From Clostridium tyrobutyricum DSM 2637 = ATCC 25755 = JCM 11008 (GTDB lineage Bacteria; Bacillota; Clostridia; Clostridiales; Clostridiaceae), in assembly GCF_000359585.1 (NCBI RefSeq), contig NZ_APMH01000012.1:1-64000 (forward strand): DNA of 64,000 nucleotides. The letters run 5' to 3'. The translations under genes were made by a program, and so were the position numbers. Below the pieces are notes generated by a model. The model was not told the origin of the DNA. It did not search any database and saw only the letters and a list, made by a program, of their open reading frames with translations. This document shows positions 25,106 through 33,628 of this stretch, piece after piece (within the stretch, counting starts at the first letter, position 1; each line of letters starts with the position of its first letter).

Positions 25106-26275
25106 CTAAGAAGTATGAAGTGATTTTATCCTCTCTTCATTACTTACTATACCTGTTATTCTTACCCCAAAGTTTTCATCTATTACGACTACTTCCCCAT
25201 AGGCAACCTTCTTCCCGTTTACAAGTATCTCCACAGGCTCTTCGGCCAGTTTGTCCAGTTCTATGAGAGAACCGGTACCCAGGTTCAATATGTCCTTTAT
25301 CTTCTTCTTCGTTCTTCCAAGTACTACTGAAATCTGAAGTGGAACATCCATTATCAGATCTATATTTTTAGGTACGACTTCCGTATTACCTTGAGACTCA
25401 AGTGGTTGAAAGGCTGCCTGCTGAACTTCTATAGGTTTTTCTTTTATAGGAGGCTGCTGCTTTTGTTCCTGACTTGTTTCAGAACTTGCAGCTGTTTCAG
25501 ATGCAGCTTTTTGTTTTGGAGTTTCCTGTTTTGGTGTCTCTTGTTTTTTAGCTTCCTTCTCTTTTTCAGAAGATTCGTCAGTTTTTTCCTGCCCCATCAT
25601 TATGGAAACTATCTTCTTTGCTGTAGCTACCGGCAGTATCTGCATTATACTGCTGTCTACAAGATTTCCTATCTTAAGTGAAAAGGATACTCTTACAATG
25701 GGTTCATCTGGGGATATTGCCTCTGTAAGGGGTTCTGTTACGTCAGTCCATATCTGTGATTTTGGAGGTGATATATTTACCTCCCTCATAAACATGGTGG
25801 CCATTGATGTTGCAGCAGAGCCTATCATCTGGTTCATTGCTTCGGATACGGCACTTTCCTGGATTTCAGAAAGTTCTTTTGCCTCATCATCTTTCAGTGT
25901 TCCATCTCCGCCCATCATGAAATTCGCGATTACAGCTGCATCCTTTACTGCAATTACCAGTAGATTTTCTCCTACTATTCCACTTGTATATTTTACTTCC
26001 AGGGCAATATTTGGAACTTTAAAATCATTTTTCAATTCATTTAAAGTGGTTACTGTTACAACTGGAGTAGTTATATTTACGGGTTGGTTTATTATTGTTG
26101 AAAGTGCTGTGGATGCAGAACCCATGGATATATTTCCAACTTCCCCCAGGAGATCCTTTTCTACGTCTGATAGTTCCGTTGCTTCTTCTTTAGCTTCTCC
26201 CTTACTTTCTCCGCCGTTTAAAAGTGCATCTATTTCTTCCTGGGAAAGAAATCCCTTGTCATTATCGTTACTCAT
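25106..26275 (-). CDS. fliY: Flagellar motor switch phosphatase FliY (FliN type)
   Basis: 389 residues. N-terminal SQEEIDALLNG resembles the CheY-P-binding peptide of FliM. The CheC-like middle has LGEVGNISMGSASTALSTII and QESAVSEAMNQMIGSAATSM, the two E-x-x-N-type phosphatase motifs. A Gln/Lys/Pro-rich linker follows (about 225-290), then the C-terminal FliN/SpoA domain (MDVPLQISVVLGRTKKKIKD, GSLIELDKLAEEPVEILVNG). It dephosphorylates CheY-P at the switch and forms part of the C-ring. Start ATG 26275 overlaps the fliM end by 8 nt; ATG 26287 is less likely. Confidence 0.93.
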   Translation of the reverse strand: MSNDNDKGFLSQEEIDALLNGGESKGEAKEEATELSDVEKDLLGEVGNISMGSASTALSTIINQPVNITTPVVTVTTLNELKNDFKVPNIALEVKYTSGIVGENLLVIAVKDAAVIANFMMGGDGTLKDDEAKELSEIQESAVSEAMNQMIGSAATSMATMFMREVNISPPKSQIWTDVTEPLTEAISPDEPIVRVSFSLKIGNLVDSSIMQILPVATAKKIVSIMMGQEKTDESSEKEKEAKKQETPKQETPKQKAASETAASSETSQEQKQQPPIKEKPIEVQQAAFQPLESQGNTEVVPKNIDLIMDVPLQISVVLGRTKKKIKDILNLGTGSLIELDKLAEEPVEILVNGKKVAYGEVVVIDENFGVRITGIVSNEERIKSLHTS

Positions 26276-27263
26276 AATCTTCCACATCCTTATCTATTAT
26301 ATCTAGTATCTCAACACCCATATTTTTGCCAATGGTACCAGGCCTTCCATAATAGTATACGTGATCTTCCACCATCAGCTTGACCGGGTCGGTAGTTTTC
26401 TCATTTAAATTCAGTATGTCCCCTGCGTTTAAATTTAGAAACTGCTCTACAGTAACATCTACTGTGCCGAGAACACATGAAAGATTCATTTCAACTATAT
26501 TCAACCTGTTCCTCAGCTTTTCACGTGACTCTCCAACTACTTTTTCATCGTTGTCCTGGAACCAGTACTGTACTACCAATCTGTCAAGTACCTTTTCTAT
26601 GCTCAAATAAGGTATGCATATGTTAATAAAGGTAGTATTCTTGCCCATTTCCACAGAAAATGTTATAAGAGCTACCGGATCATTTGGTGCCAGAGTCTGA
26701 TTTAATGCAGGGTTTGTTTCTATTCCTTCCACTTCTGTTTCTACTTCCATTACATCTTCCCAGGCAAGCTTCAAGTTTGATATAAGTCCTTCATTTACTA
26801 CCTTTATTATGTTTTTGTCTATGTCCGTAAATTCCCTGGACTTGAATTTTCCCTGGCCGCTTCCTCCAAGAAGCAAATCTATTATTTCAAAAACAAATTG
26901 GGGATTTATCTCAAATAGCACCGAACCACTTAAAGGCGGCATTTTGAATATGGTCAAAATAGTAGGATTCGGCACAGAGTGGATAAATTCCTCATATGTA
27001 ATCTGCTGTACGGATTCGACCTTTACTTTTACATTTGTTCTTACCTGAGCAGTTAGATAGTTGGAAATTATCCTGGCATAGTTGTCATGGATAAGTTCAA
27101 GAGTCCTTATATGCTCCTTGGAAAACTTCTGAGGACTTCTAAAGTCATAGGGCTTTACCTTTTGCTTTTCTTCTTCTTCAGGTACTTCATCTGGAGTAAG
27201 TTCCCCAGTAGACAAGGCAGCTAAAAGGGCATCTATCTCACTCTGTGATAATACGTCTGCCAT
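26268..27263 (-). CDS. fliM: Flagellar motor switch protein FliM
   Basis: 331 residues. N-terminal VLSQSEIDALLAAL is the CheY-P-binding peptide. The middle CheC-like domain includes ILTIFKMPPLSGSVLFEINP, and the C-terminal SpoA domain includes CVLGTVDVTVEQFLNLNAGD. Forms the C-ring that receives the chemotaxis signal and sets rotation direction. Ends overlapping fliY. Confidence 0.95.
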   Translation of the reverse strand: MADVLSQSEIDALLAALSTGELTPDEVPEEEEKQKVKPYDFRSPQKFSKEHIRTLELIHDNYARIISNYLTAQVRTNVKVKVESVQQITYEEFIHSVPNPTILTIFKMPPLSGSVLFEINPQFVFEIIDLLLGGSGQGKFKSREFTDIDKNIIKVVNEGLISNLKLAWEDVMEVETEVEGIETNPALNQTLAPNDPVALITFSVEMGKNTTFINICIPYLSIEKVLDRLVVQYWFQDNDEKVVGESREKLRNRLNIVEMNLSCVLGTVDVTVEQFLNLNAGDILNLNEKTTDPVKLMVEDHVYYYGRPGTIGKNMGVEILDIIDKDVEDYE

Positions 27264-27288
27264 TCTTTTCCCTCATTCCTTACAAATT

Positions 27289-27699
27289 CTAGTTTGAAAA
27301 AAGTTTGTCAATATCTATTAGTGTCACTACTTTGTCTTTAAAATTTATTATTCCCTGTACATATGCTTTTCTGTTATCATCACTTATCTTTTCAATAATG
27401 CTTTCATCTAGATCAAGAACTTCATCTACCTGGTCTACAACTATGCCTACCAGTTCATCTTCCATTTCAAGGATTATTATACTTTCTTCACTATTCTCAT
27501 TGTTATCCTGCTTGGCAACATCCATAAGCAGATTTATATCCAATATGGATATAACATTTCCCCTTAAATTGATAATTCCCTTTATGTGAGCAGGAGCCTT
27601 TGGAACCCTTGTTATCTTCATAGCATCGTTTATACTCTGAACTTTTGAAGTTTCTACGGCAAACTGCTCTTTGTTCAATCTAAATATGACAACCTGCAT
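27289..27699 (-). CDS. cheW: Chemotaxis coupling protein CheW
   Basis: 136 residues, a single CheW (SH3-like double barrel) domain: VVIFRLNKEQFAVETSKVQS, VPKAPAHIKGIINLRGNVIS, DINLLM, and VVDQVDEVLDLDES. Links receptors to CheA. GGAGGTG upstream of ATG 27699. A second CheW copy lies at 33157-33606. Confidence 0.93.
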   Translation of the reverse strand: MQVVIFRLNKEQFAVETSKVQSINDAMKITRVPKAPAHIKGIINLRGNVISILDINLLMDVAKQDNNENSEESIIILEMEDELVGIVVDQVDEVLDLDESIIEKISDDNRKAYVQGIINFKDKVVTLIDIDKLFSN

Positions 27700-27724
27700 A
27701 AAAGCAACACCTCCAAGTTTTATA

Positions 27725-28084
27725 CTATCCCAATACTTTAGTTACGGCCTCAATTACTCTATCAGGCTGGAAAGGCTTTACTATAAAGTCCTTTGCTCCA
27801 GCTTTTATGGCATCCATAACCATAGTCTGCTGACCCATAGCCGAGCACATTATAATCTTTGCAGCAGGATCGAATTCTTTTATAGCCTTTACAGCTTCAA
27901 TACCATCCATGTCAGGCATTGTTATATCCATGGTAACTACATCAGGCTTTTCTTTTTTGAAAAGTTCAACTGCCTTTATACCGTTGTTAGCCTCTCCTAC
28001 AATTTCAAATCCACCCTTTTCCAATATATCCTTTATCATCATTCTCATAAAAGCAGCGTCATCTACAATTAATACTTTAGCCAT
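27725..28084 (-). CDS. cheY: Chemotaxis response regulator CheY
   Basis: 119 residues, receiver domain only. LIVDDAAFMRMM provides the acidic pocket, VVTMDITMPDMDG the phospho-accepting Asp, CSAMGQ the switch Thr/Ser position and DFIVKPFQ the conserved Lys. CheY-P binds FliM/FliY. Strong GGAGGG ribosome site. Confidence 0.96.
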   Translation of the reverse strand: MAKVLIVDDAAFMRMMIKDILEKGGFEIVGEANNGIKAVELFKKEKPDVVTMDITMPDMDGIEAVKAIKEFDPAAKIIMCSAMGQQTMVMDAIKAGAKDFIVKPFQPDRVIEAVTKVLG

Positions 28085-28114
28085 TTTTTTCCCTCCATAT
28101 TTTCATTACTGTTG

Positions 28115-28714
28115 TTATGCTACACCAAGACTACTTAATATCTTTTCAAGAGATCCAGGCATAGGAATATAATAAAAATGTCCATTTATTTCTGAATTAT
28201 CTTCTACAAACAGAGTTTCTATATCTAGAACATTCTCATCAAATTGTCCTGATTCTATAAATGTAGTAGACAATATTGCCCCCAACATATCATAGGTAAC
28301 TGCAGGAACTGATGGTGTTACAACAAGGCCTGTAAATCTAGCTATTGCATTCATATAGGAAGTACCTATTATATTCCCTATTTCACATATAGCTGAATTT
28401 CCCATTTCAGTCAGTTCATCTGATTTTTGCCCGATTAAGCTGGACACCATGTCCAGAGCTGTTTTTTTATCAAATACAAAGAGTATATTTCCCGGTATGT
28501 CACCAAGGATTCTCAAGATTACTCCAACTACTATCTGATCTTCACCAACACTTTCAAATACCTTGTTAAAAGGCAATATATTTATGGATGGTACCGTCAT
28601 GTCCACTTTTTTGTTTAAAAGCTGTGATAATGCTGTTGCGGCATTTCCCGTACCTATATTTCCAACTTCCCTCAATGTATCAATCTGCATGGCACTAAGA
28701 TTACTATAATCCAT
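28115..28714 (-). CDS. cheC: CheY-P phosphatase CheC
   Basis: 199 residues. Two phosphatase motifs are visible: LREVGNIGTGNAATALSQLL and NSAICEIGNIIGTSYMNAIA. CheC dephosphorylates CheY-P and is stimulated by CheD, whose gene lies in the same operon. Start ATG 28714, AGGAGG 6 nt upstream; the TTG at 28732 would overlap the ribosome site. Overlap-free, but only 10 nt separates it from cheA. Confidence 0.94.
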   Translation of the reverse strand: MDYSNLSAMQIDTLREVGNIGTGNAATALSQLLNKKVDMTVPSINILPFNKVFESVGEDQIVVGVILRILGDIPGNILFVFDKKTALDMVSSLIGQKSDELTEMGNSAICEIGNIIGTSYMNAIARFTGLVVTPSVPAVTYDMLGAILSTTFIESGQFDENVLDIETLFVEDNSEINGHFYYIPMPGSLEKILSSLGVA

Positions 28715-28724
28715 TTTATTCCTC

Positions 28725-30794
28725 CTAAACAAGTGCTGAGACGTCTAGTATAAGTGTTACAAGACCATCTCCAAGTATTGTGGCTCCTATGTACTCCTTC
28801 ATAGAATTAAGAGTTTTCCCAAGGGGTTTTATAACGATCTCCTTCTGTCCAAGAAGTGAATCCACCATAAGTCCTACTGTCTTCTCTCCAACTTTTACTA
28901 TGACTATATAGTTCTTCTTTTCATCTGACTTTTCAAGTCCCAGCCTGTCATAAACTCTTACAAAGGGTATTATATTTCCATTATATATTATAATCTCTTT
29001 GTTGTTTGACATTTTTACAATATCGTCACTGTAATTTATTACTCTGTCTATATAACCAAGAGATATGGCCATGGTTTCTTCTCCAACTTTTACAAGCAGG
29101 GCTTGAATTATCTGAAGTGTAAGTGGAAGCCTTATTATGAAAGAAGAACCTTTTCCCGCTTCACTTACAAGATCCACAGTACCGTTCAAGGCAGCTATCT
29201 TGTTCTTTACTACATCCATACCAACTCCTCTTCCTGATATGTCTGTTACTTCCTTGTTTGTACTGAATCCCTCCATGAATATGAGATTTTTAATGTCTTT
29301 TTCAGGCATTCCTGAAGTATCAATACCTATACTTTCAGCTTTTTCCCTGACTCTCTCTACATTTATACCTGCTCCATCGTCCTCTACTTTTATAACAGCC
29401 TGAGTTCCCTCCTGATAGGCAATCAACCTTACCTGGCCTACAGGATTCTTTCCAGCTTTAAGCCTTTCTTCTTTTGACTCAATACCGTGATCCGCTGAAT
29501 TTCTTATAAGATGCAGGAGTGGATCTCCTATTTCATCTATTACTGTTCTGTCAAGTTCTGTATCTGCTCCCTGGATTACAAGTTCCATTTCCTTGTCAAG
29601 TTCAACTGAAAGGTCTCTTATAAGCCTTGGAAACCTGCTGAAAACTGTGTCAAGTGGAAGCATCCTTATCTTCATTACCAGATCCTGAAGGTCTGAAGTA
29701 GTCCTTGCTACCTGTTCCAGTGTTTCATTTAATTCAGTAGACTTGTAATTGCTGCTTATCTGCTCAAGCCTTGTCCTGTGTATTACAAGCTCAGACACCA
29801 TGTTCATAAATTTGTCCAATCTTTCAAGATCAACCCTTACAGATTGATGAACTTTTTTATGCGGTTTCTGATTTTTCTTTGGTGCCGCTTTTACTTTTGG
29901 CTTTGGTTTTGCAGTAGTTTCAGCTTTTTTTTCTTCCACTTTTTTTGCTGTATCCTGTTTGGACATATCTGCAGGTTTTGGCTTTACTTCAACTTCCTGA
30001 TTGATCTTCTTTTTCTTCTCTGCGTCTATATCAATGCCATTTACTGAAACACTGTCCACTTCAGATATATTCATCAATATGTCCTTAACTTCATCTGACT
30101 TTTTTGTAGACAATATTACTACCTGGACTTCAAAGTCAAAATTTTCATTTTCCAGATCTTCAGTTCCAGGAACAGACTTTATGATCTCTCCAATTTCTTC
30201 AAGGCTCTTGAATATAAGAAATACCCTGGCTGATTTTAAAAGAGTATTTTCACTTAATTCTATCACTATTTCATAAGCACTGTACCCCTTGTCATTAGCT
30301 TGTTTAATTACATTAATATCATATTCATTTAATTCTACTACAGATACAGAATTATTTCCATGGTCTTCTTCTTCAGTTTTTTCTTCTTCTTTTGGTTCGG
30401 ATTGACCGCCTTTTGCATTGTCAGCTATTTTTTCAAGTTCTTCCATAATATCGTCTATAGAAGTATCATCATCAACTCCATCTTCTATATTTTTAAGCAT
30501 TTGTTCCAGTGTGTCAAGGCATTTAAAAAGGACCGTAACTACATCTTTAGTTACTTTAAGTTCTCCATTTCTGAATTCAGACAGTACATCCTCCATTTTA
30601 TGGGTCAATTCCGCCATTTTATTAAATCCCATGGTTGCAGACATTCCCTTTATGGTATGTGCTACCCTGAAAATTTCATTTACTTTATCTATATTATCAG
30701 GTTCCTTTTCAAGTTGAAGCAGTGAATCATTTAAAGTTTGCAGATTATCCATTCCTTCTTCCAGGAACATGGACATATACTGTGATGTATCCAT
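28725..30794 (-). CDS. cheA: Chemotaxis sensor kinase CheA
   Basis: 689 residues. The P1 Hpt domain has the phospho-accepting His46 in IFRVAHTIKGMSATMGF. A P2 region follows (about 165-260), then a Lys/Pro-rich linker, the P3 dimer helices (RVDLERLDKFMNMVSELVIH), the P4 ATPase (HLIRNSADHGIESKEERLKA, VEDDGAGINVERV, GRGVGMDVVKNKI) and the P5 CheW-like domain at the C-terminus. Two CheY-binding-like P2 halves may be present (alpha/beta repeats at about 165 and 205). Phosphorylates CheY and CheB. Confidence 0.96.
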   Translation of the reverse strand: MDTSQYMSMFLEEGMDNLQTLNDSLLQLEKEPDNIDKVNEIFRVAHTIKGMSATMGFNKMAELTHKMEDVLSEFRNGELKVTKDVVTVLFKCLDTLEQMLKNIEDGVDDDTSIDDIMEELEKIADNAKGGQSEPKEEEKTEEEDHGNNSVSVVELNEYDINVIKQANDKGYSAYEIVIELSENTLLKSARVFLIFKSLEEIGEIIKSVPGTEDLENENFDFEVQVVILSTKKSDEVKDILMNISEVDSVSVNGIDIDAEKKKKINQEVEVKPKPADMSKQDTAKKVEEKKAETTAKPKPKVKAAPKKNQKPHKKVHQSVRVDLERLDKFMNMVSELVIHRTRLEQISSNYKSTELNETLEQVARTTSDLQDLVMKIRMLPLDTVFSRFPRLIRDLSVELDKEMELVIQGADTELDRTVIDEIGDPLLHLIRNSADHGIESKEERLKAGKNPVGQVRLIAYQEGTQAVIKVEDDGAGINVERVREKAESIGIDTSGMPEKDIKNLIFMEGFSTNKEVTDISGRGVGMDVVKNKIAALNGTVDLVSEAGKGSSFIIRLPLTLQIIQALLVKVGEETMAISLGYIDRVINYSDDIVKMSNNKEIIIYNGNIIPFVRVYDRLGLEKSDEKKNYIVIVKVGEKTVGLMVDSLLGQKEIVIKPLGKTLNSMKEYIGATILGDGLVTLILDVSALV

Positions 30795-30806
30795 TCTATT
30801 TCCCCC

Positions 30807-31580
30807 TTATAACTTCCTATACATAAATGTAGAAGCTTTTTCAAAGCCATAATTTTTATAATTATATATACTTTCAGTAGCTCCAACAAAAAGTAATCCT
30901 CCTCTTTTCAAGGATTTACTGAATTTTTCATATATTTTTTCCTTTATATCCTGATTAAAATATATAACTACATTTCTACATATTATAAGATCAAAGTTAG
31001 TATCATACCTGTCCAATATAAGATCGTGCTTTTTAAAAGTAACAAGCTCTTTTATTTTTGAGCTTATAATATATTTATCGTCTTTTTTTGTAAAATATTT
31101 ATCTAAATATTGTCTTTTCACATTTTTTATTTCCTGCTCTGAGTATTCCCCCTGTTTGGCTCTTGCAATTATAGTATTATCCAGGTCAGTTGCAATTATA
31201 GTATGTCTTTTATAAGGCGTCAATTCCCTAAGATAAATGCCTACTGAATAGGGTTCCGCTCCAATAGAGCAGGCTGCACTCCAGATTTTGAGAGTGCCGT
31301 TGTTCTTTAAAAGTTCATGCTGCAATTTATTTTTGAGTTCTTCAAATATTTCAGGATTTCTAAAAAACTCGGAAACATTTATAGTTATAAAGTCCAAAAA
31401 TCTCTGTCTCTGTCCCCTGTCTGCTTTTAAAAGTGATATGTACTCCTCTATACTTTCTACTCCAACTCTTGACATAAGACTGTTTATTCTCCTATGAAGC
31501 TGGTTTGGCTTATATGCAGACAGGTCAATATTGAATTCCTTAAGTACCCAATGTTTAAAATATTCCATATCCATCATCAT
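30807..31580 (-). CDS. cheR: Chemotaxis receptor methyltransferase CheR
   Basis: 257 residues. The N-terminal helical domain includes NQLHRRINSLMSRVGVESIE. The SAM site is seen in LKIWSAACSIGAEPYSVGIY and DLIICRNVVIYFNQDIKEKI. Methylates receptor glutamates for adaptation, opposed by CheB. ATG 31580 with AGGAGG 8 nt upstream; 6 nt from cheB. Confidence 0.95.
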   Translation of the reverse strand: MMMDMEYFKHWVLKEFNIDLSAYKPNQLHRRINSLMSRVGVESIEEYISLLKADRGQRQRFLDFITINVSEFFRNPEIFEELKNKLQHELLKNNGTLKIWSAACSIGAEPYSVGIYLRELTPYKRHTIIATDLDNTIIARAKQGEYSEQEIKNVKRQYLDKYFTKKDDKYIISSKIKELVTFKKHDLILDRYDTNFDLIICRNVVIYFNQDIKEKIYEKFSKSLKRGGLLFVGATESIYNYKNYGFEKASTFMYRKL

Positions 31581-31585
31581 AAAAT

Positions 31586-32629
31586 CTACCTCCTACTGCC
31601 GTGCACTAGCTTCACCAGTTCATCTGTTATTTTATCCAGTTTCAAAACCATATCCACTTTTCCTGTTGAGTAAGCAGCTTTTGGCATACCGTATATGACA
31701 CAGGTGGATTCATCCTGGGATATGGTAATTCCTCCTTTGTCCTTTATATGTGAAGTTCCATCCGCTCCATCCCTTCCCATACCTGTGAGAACCACGCTTA
31801 TAAGATTTTTACCATATACTTCGGAAGCTGAAATAAATAATTTATCTACTGCGGGCCTGACGCCCCAAATGGCAGGTTCCTTATTTAAATGTATCCTTTT
31901 ATCTTTGAAAACTTCCATGTGAAATCCTCCTGGGGCTATATATATAGTATTCGGTTCAACTTCCATGTTGTCTTCAGCTTCCACTACTTTCTGATTTGAG
32001 TTTGTATTTAATCTTTCTGCAAATGCCTTTGTAAATCCAGCTGGCATATGCTGCACTACCATAGTTGGGAGTCCCAAATTTTCAGGTAATTTAGTTATAA
32101 CAGAATAAAGTGCTTTAGGACCGCCGGTAGATGCTCCTATGACTATTGCACCAATATTTCTGCTTTCTACTATTGTATGATTACTTTTGAATTCTGAAAT
32201 TTTCATTGCATTTTTGCCTCTAGATGCCATTTTTATCCTTTTGACAAGTTCACTTTTTACGTCATTTATATTAGATATATTTCCAGAAGGCTTTGCTATA
32301 AAATCAAAGGCTCCCGCATGAAGACATTCCATGGTAAGTTTTACACCCTCCCTGGAAACACTGCTCAATACTATGGTAGGTATATTTATATTTTTATTTT
32401 TCATTTCTTCCAGTGCATGTATTCCATTCATCCTGGGCATCTCTACATCCAAGGTTATAACATCCGGTTTGTTCTCACCTGCGTATTGACTTGAAAGTTT
32501 ATTCATCAGGTCCTGCCCATTTCGTGCTATTCCAACAACCTCCATATCATTTTCTTCGTTTATCATATCAGAAATTATCTTTCTCATCAAAGCTGAATCA
32601 TCTACTACCAAAATTTTAATTTTTTTCAC
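31586..32629 (-). CDS. cheB: Protein-glutamate methylesterase CheB
   Basis: 347 residues. N-terminal receiver domain (LVVDDSALMRKIISDMI, VITLDVEMPRMNGIHALEEM) and C-terminal esterase with the catalytic Ser in IGASTGGPKALYSV, His in VVQHMPAGFTKAFAERL and Asp in VLTGMGRDGADG. Starts with GTG at 32629 after GGAGTG. Removes receptor methyl groups when phosphorylated by CheA. Confidence 0.95.
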   Translation of the reverse strand: MKKIKILVVDDSALMRKIISDMINEENDMEVVGIARNGQDLMNKLSSQYAGENKPDVITLDVEMPRMNGIHALEEMKNKNINIPTIVLSSVSREGVKLTMECLHAGAFDFIAKPSGNISNINDVKSELVKRIKMASRGKNAMKISEFKSNHTIVESRNIGAIVIGASTGGPKALYSVITKLPENLGLPTMVVQHMPAGFTKAFAERLNTNSNQKVVEAEDNMEVEPNTIYIAPGGFHMEVFKDKRIHLNKEPAIWGVRPAVDKLFISASEVYGKNLISVVLTGMGRDGADGTSHIKDKGGITISQDESTCVIYGMPKAAYSTGKVDMVLKLDKITDELVKLVHGSRR

Positions 32630-32648
32630 ATTATTTCACTCCGATTAT

Positions 32649-33137
32649 TTAAAGTTCTTTAATTCCAACTCCAACAGTTTTTATTTTTACGGAACCATCA
32701 GATGTATCAAATATCATTGTTCTTCCCTTATCCCCGCCTAAATCCTGAGATATTATGGGAATAGAGTATTTACTCAAATTTAATTTTACGGAATTTCCAT
32801 TTCTATTTCCTATATCCATTATCATGCTTTTGTCCTTGAACTTGAACATTGATGCACCTCCAGCTATTTTTGCCTTTAAATTTCTCTTTCTGGCACCAAG
32901 TTTCTCCAATTTTTCTATGAGCATTGGAATAGCAAGATCTGCAAACTTCATAGCATTGTTTACACTGCTAAACTGAGTACTGTCGGGAAGCATTATATGC
33001 GACAGTCCTCCTATACGATTTACTCCATCATACAGGGTAATTCCTACACAAGAGCCCAGTCCTATTGTCATAATAATATCAGGAGATACGGCAGTATTCA
33101 TATCTGCAATTCCTACTTTTATCTGCTTTATATCCAT
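32649..33137 (-). CDS. cheD: Chemoreceptor glutamine deamidase CheD
   Basis: 162 residues. The catalytic Cys is in IMTIGLGSCVGITLYD and the His in IGGLSHIMLPDS. AKIAGGASMFKF is the conserved third element. Deamidates receptor glutamines and activates CheC. Start ATG 33137 chosen (GGAAGG 8 nt upstream) over GTG 33146. Confidence 0.94.
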   Translation of the reverse strand: MDIKQIKVGIADMNTAVSPDIIMTIGLGSCVGITLYDGVNRIGGLSHIMLPDSTQFSSVNNAMKFADLAIPMLIEKLEKLGARKRNLKAKIAGGASMFKFKDKSMIMDIGNRNGNSVKLNLSKYSIPIISQDLGGDKGRTMIFDTSDGSVKIKTVGVGIKEL

Positions 33138-33156
33138 ATATCGCACCTTCCGCTTA

Positions 33157-33606
33157 TTATTGTATGAGCTGTTTTTCTTCCTCGGTCAATATCTTTGATA
33201 TGTTCAAAAATATTATTATCTTGCCATCAATCTTTATAAGTCCATTTATATATCTCTTTGATATTCCTGATACAATATCTGGAGCCGGTTCTATAGTAGA
33301 AGAACTTATATCTTTTACCTCAGATACTATATCCACTATGATCCCTATTTTATTTTGATCTTGTTTTGTTACAATAATTTTTGCCTGGCTTCTATTTTCA
33401 CTATCACCTAAATTGAATCTTTTACTTAAAGATATTACAGGAAGTATGTTGCCGGAATAATTGATAACACCTTCTACAAAATCCGGAGAATCCGGAATTT
33501 TAGTAGGGTCTTCATAACCTATTATTCTCTCTATTTCCATAATATCTGCTGCAAAATATTCTCCATTTATATTGAATATGAGTACTTTTATCTCCTTGTC
33601 TTCCAT
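33157..33606 (-). CDS. cheW: Chemotaxis coupling protein CheW, second copy
   Basis: 149 residues. KVLIFNINGEYFAADIMEIE, IPDSPDFVEGVINYSGNILP and IVDIVSEVKDISSSTIEPAP form one CheW domain. It differs well from the copy at 27289-27699, so this is an old paralogue rather than a recent duplication. Possibly couples a different receptor class or acts as a receptor-array spacer. Confidence 0.9.
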   Translation of the reverse strand: MEDKEIKVLIFNINGEYFAADIMEIERIIGYEDPTKIPDSPDFVEGVINYSGNILPVISLSKRFNLGDSENRSQAKIIVTKQDQNKIGIIVDIVSEVKDISSSTIEPAPDIVSGISKRYINGLIKIDGKIIIFLNISKILTEEEKQLIQ

Positions 33607-33628
33607 TTATATCCTCCTCAACATATAT

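Noticed and set aside
25602-26306. 234-codon plus-strand frame opposite fliY
   Set aside because: Antisense shadow of a strongly supported gene, with no start signal or family match.
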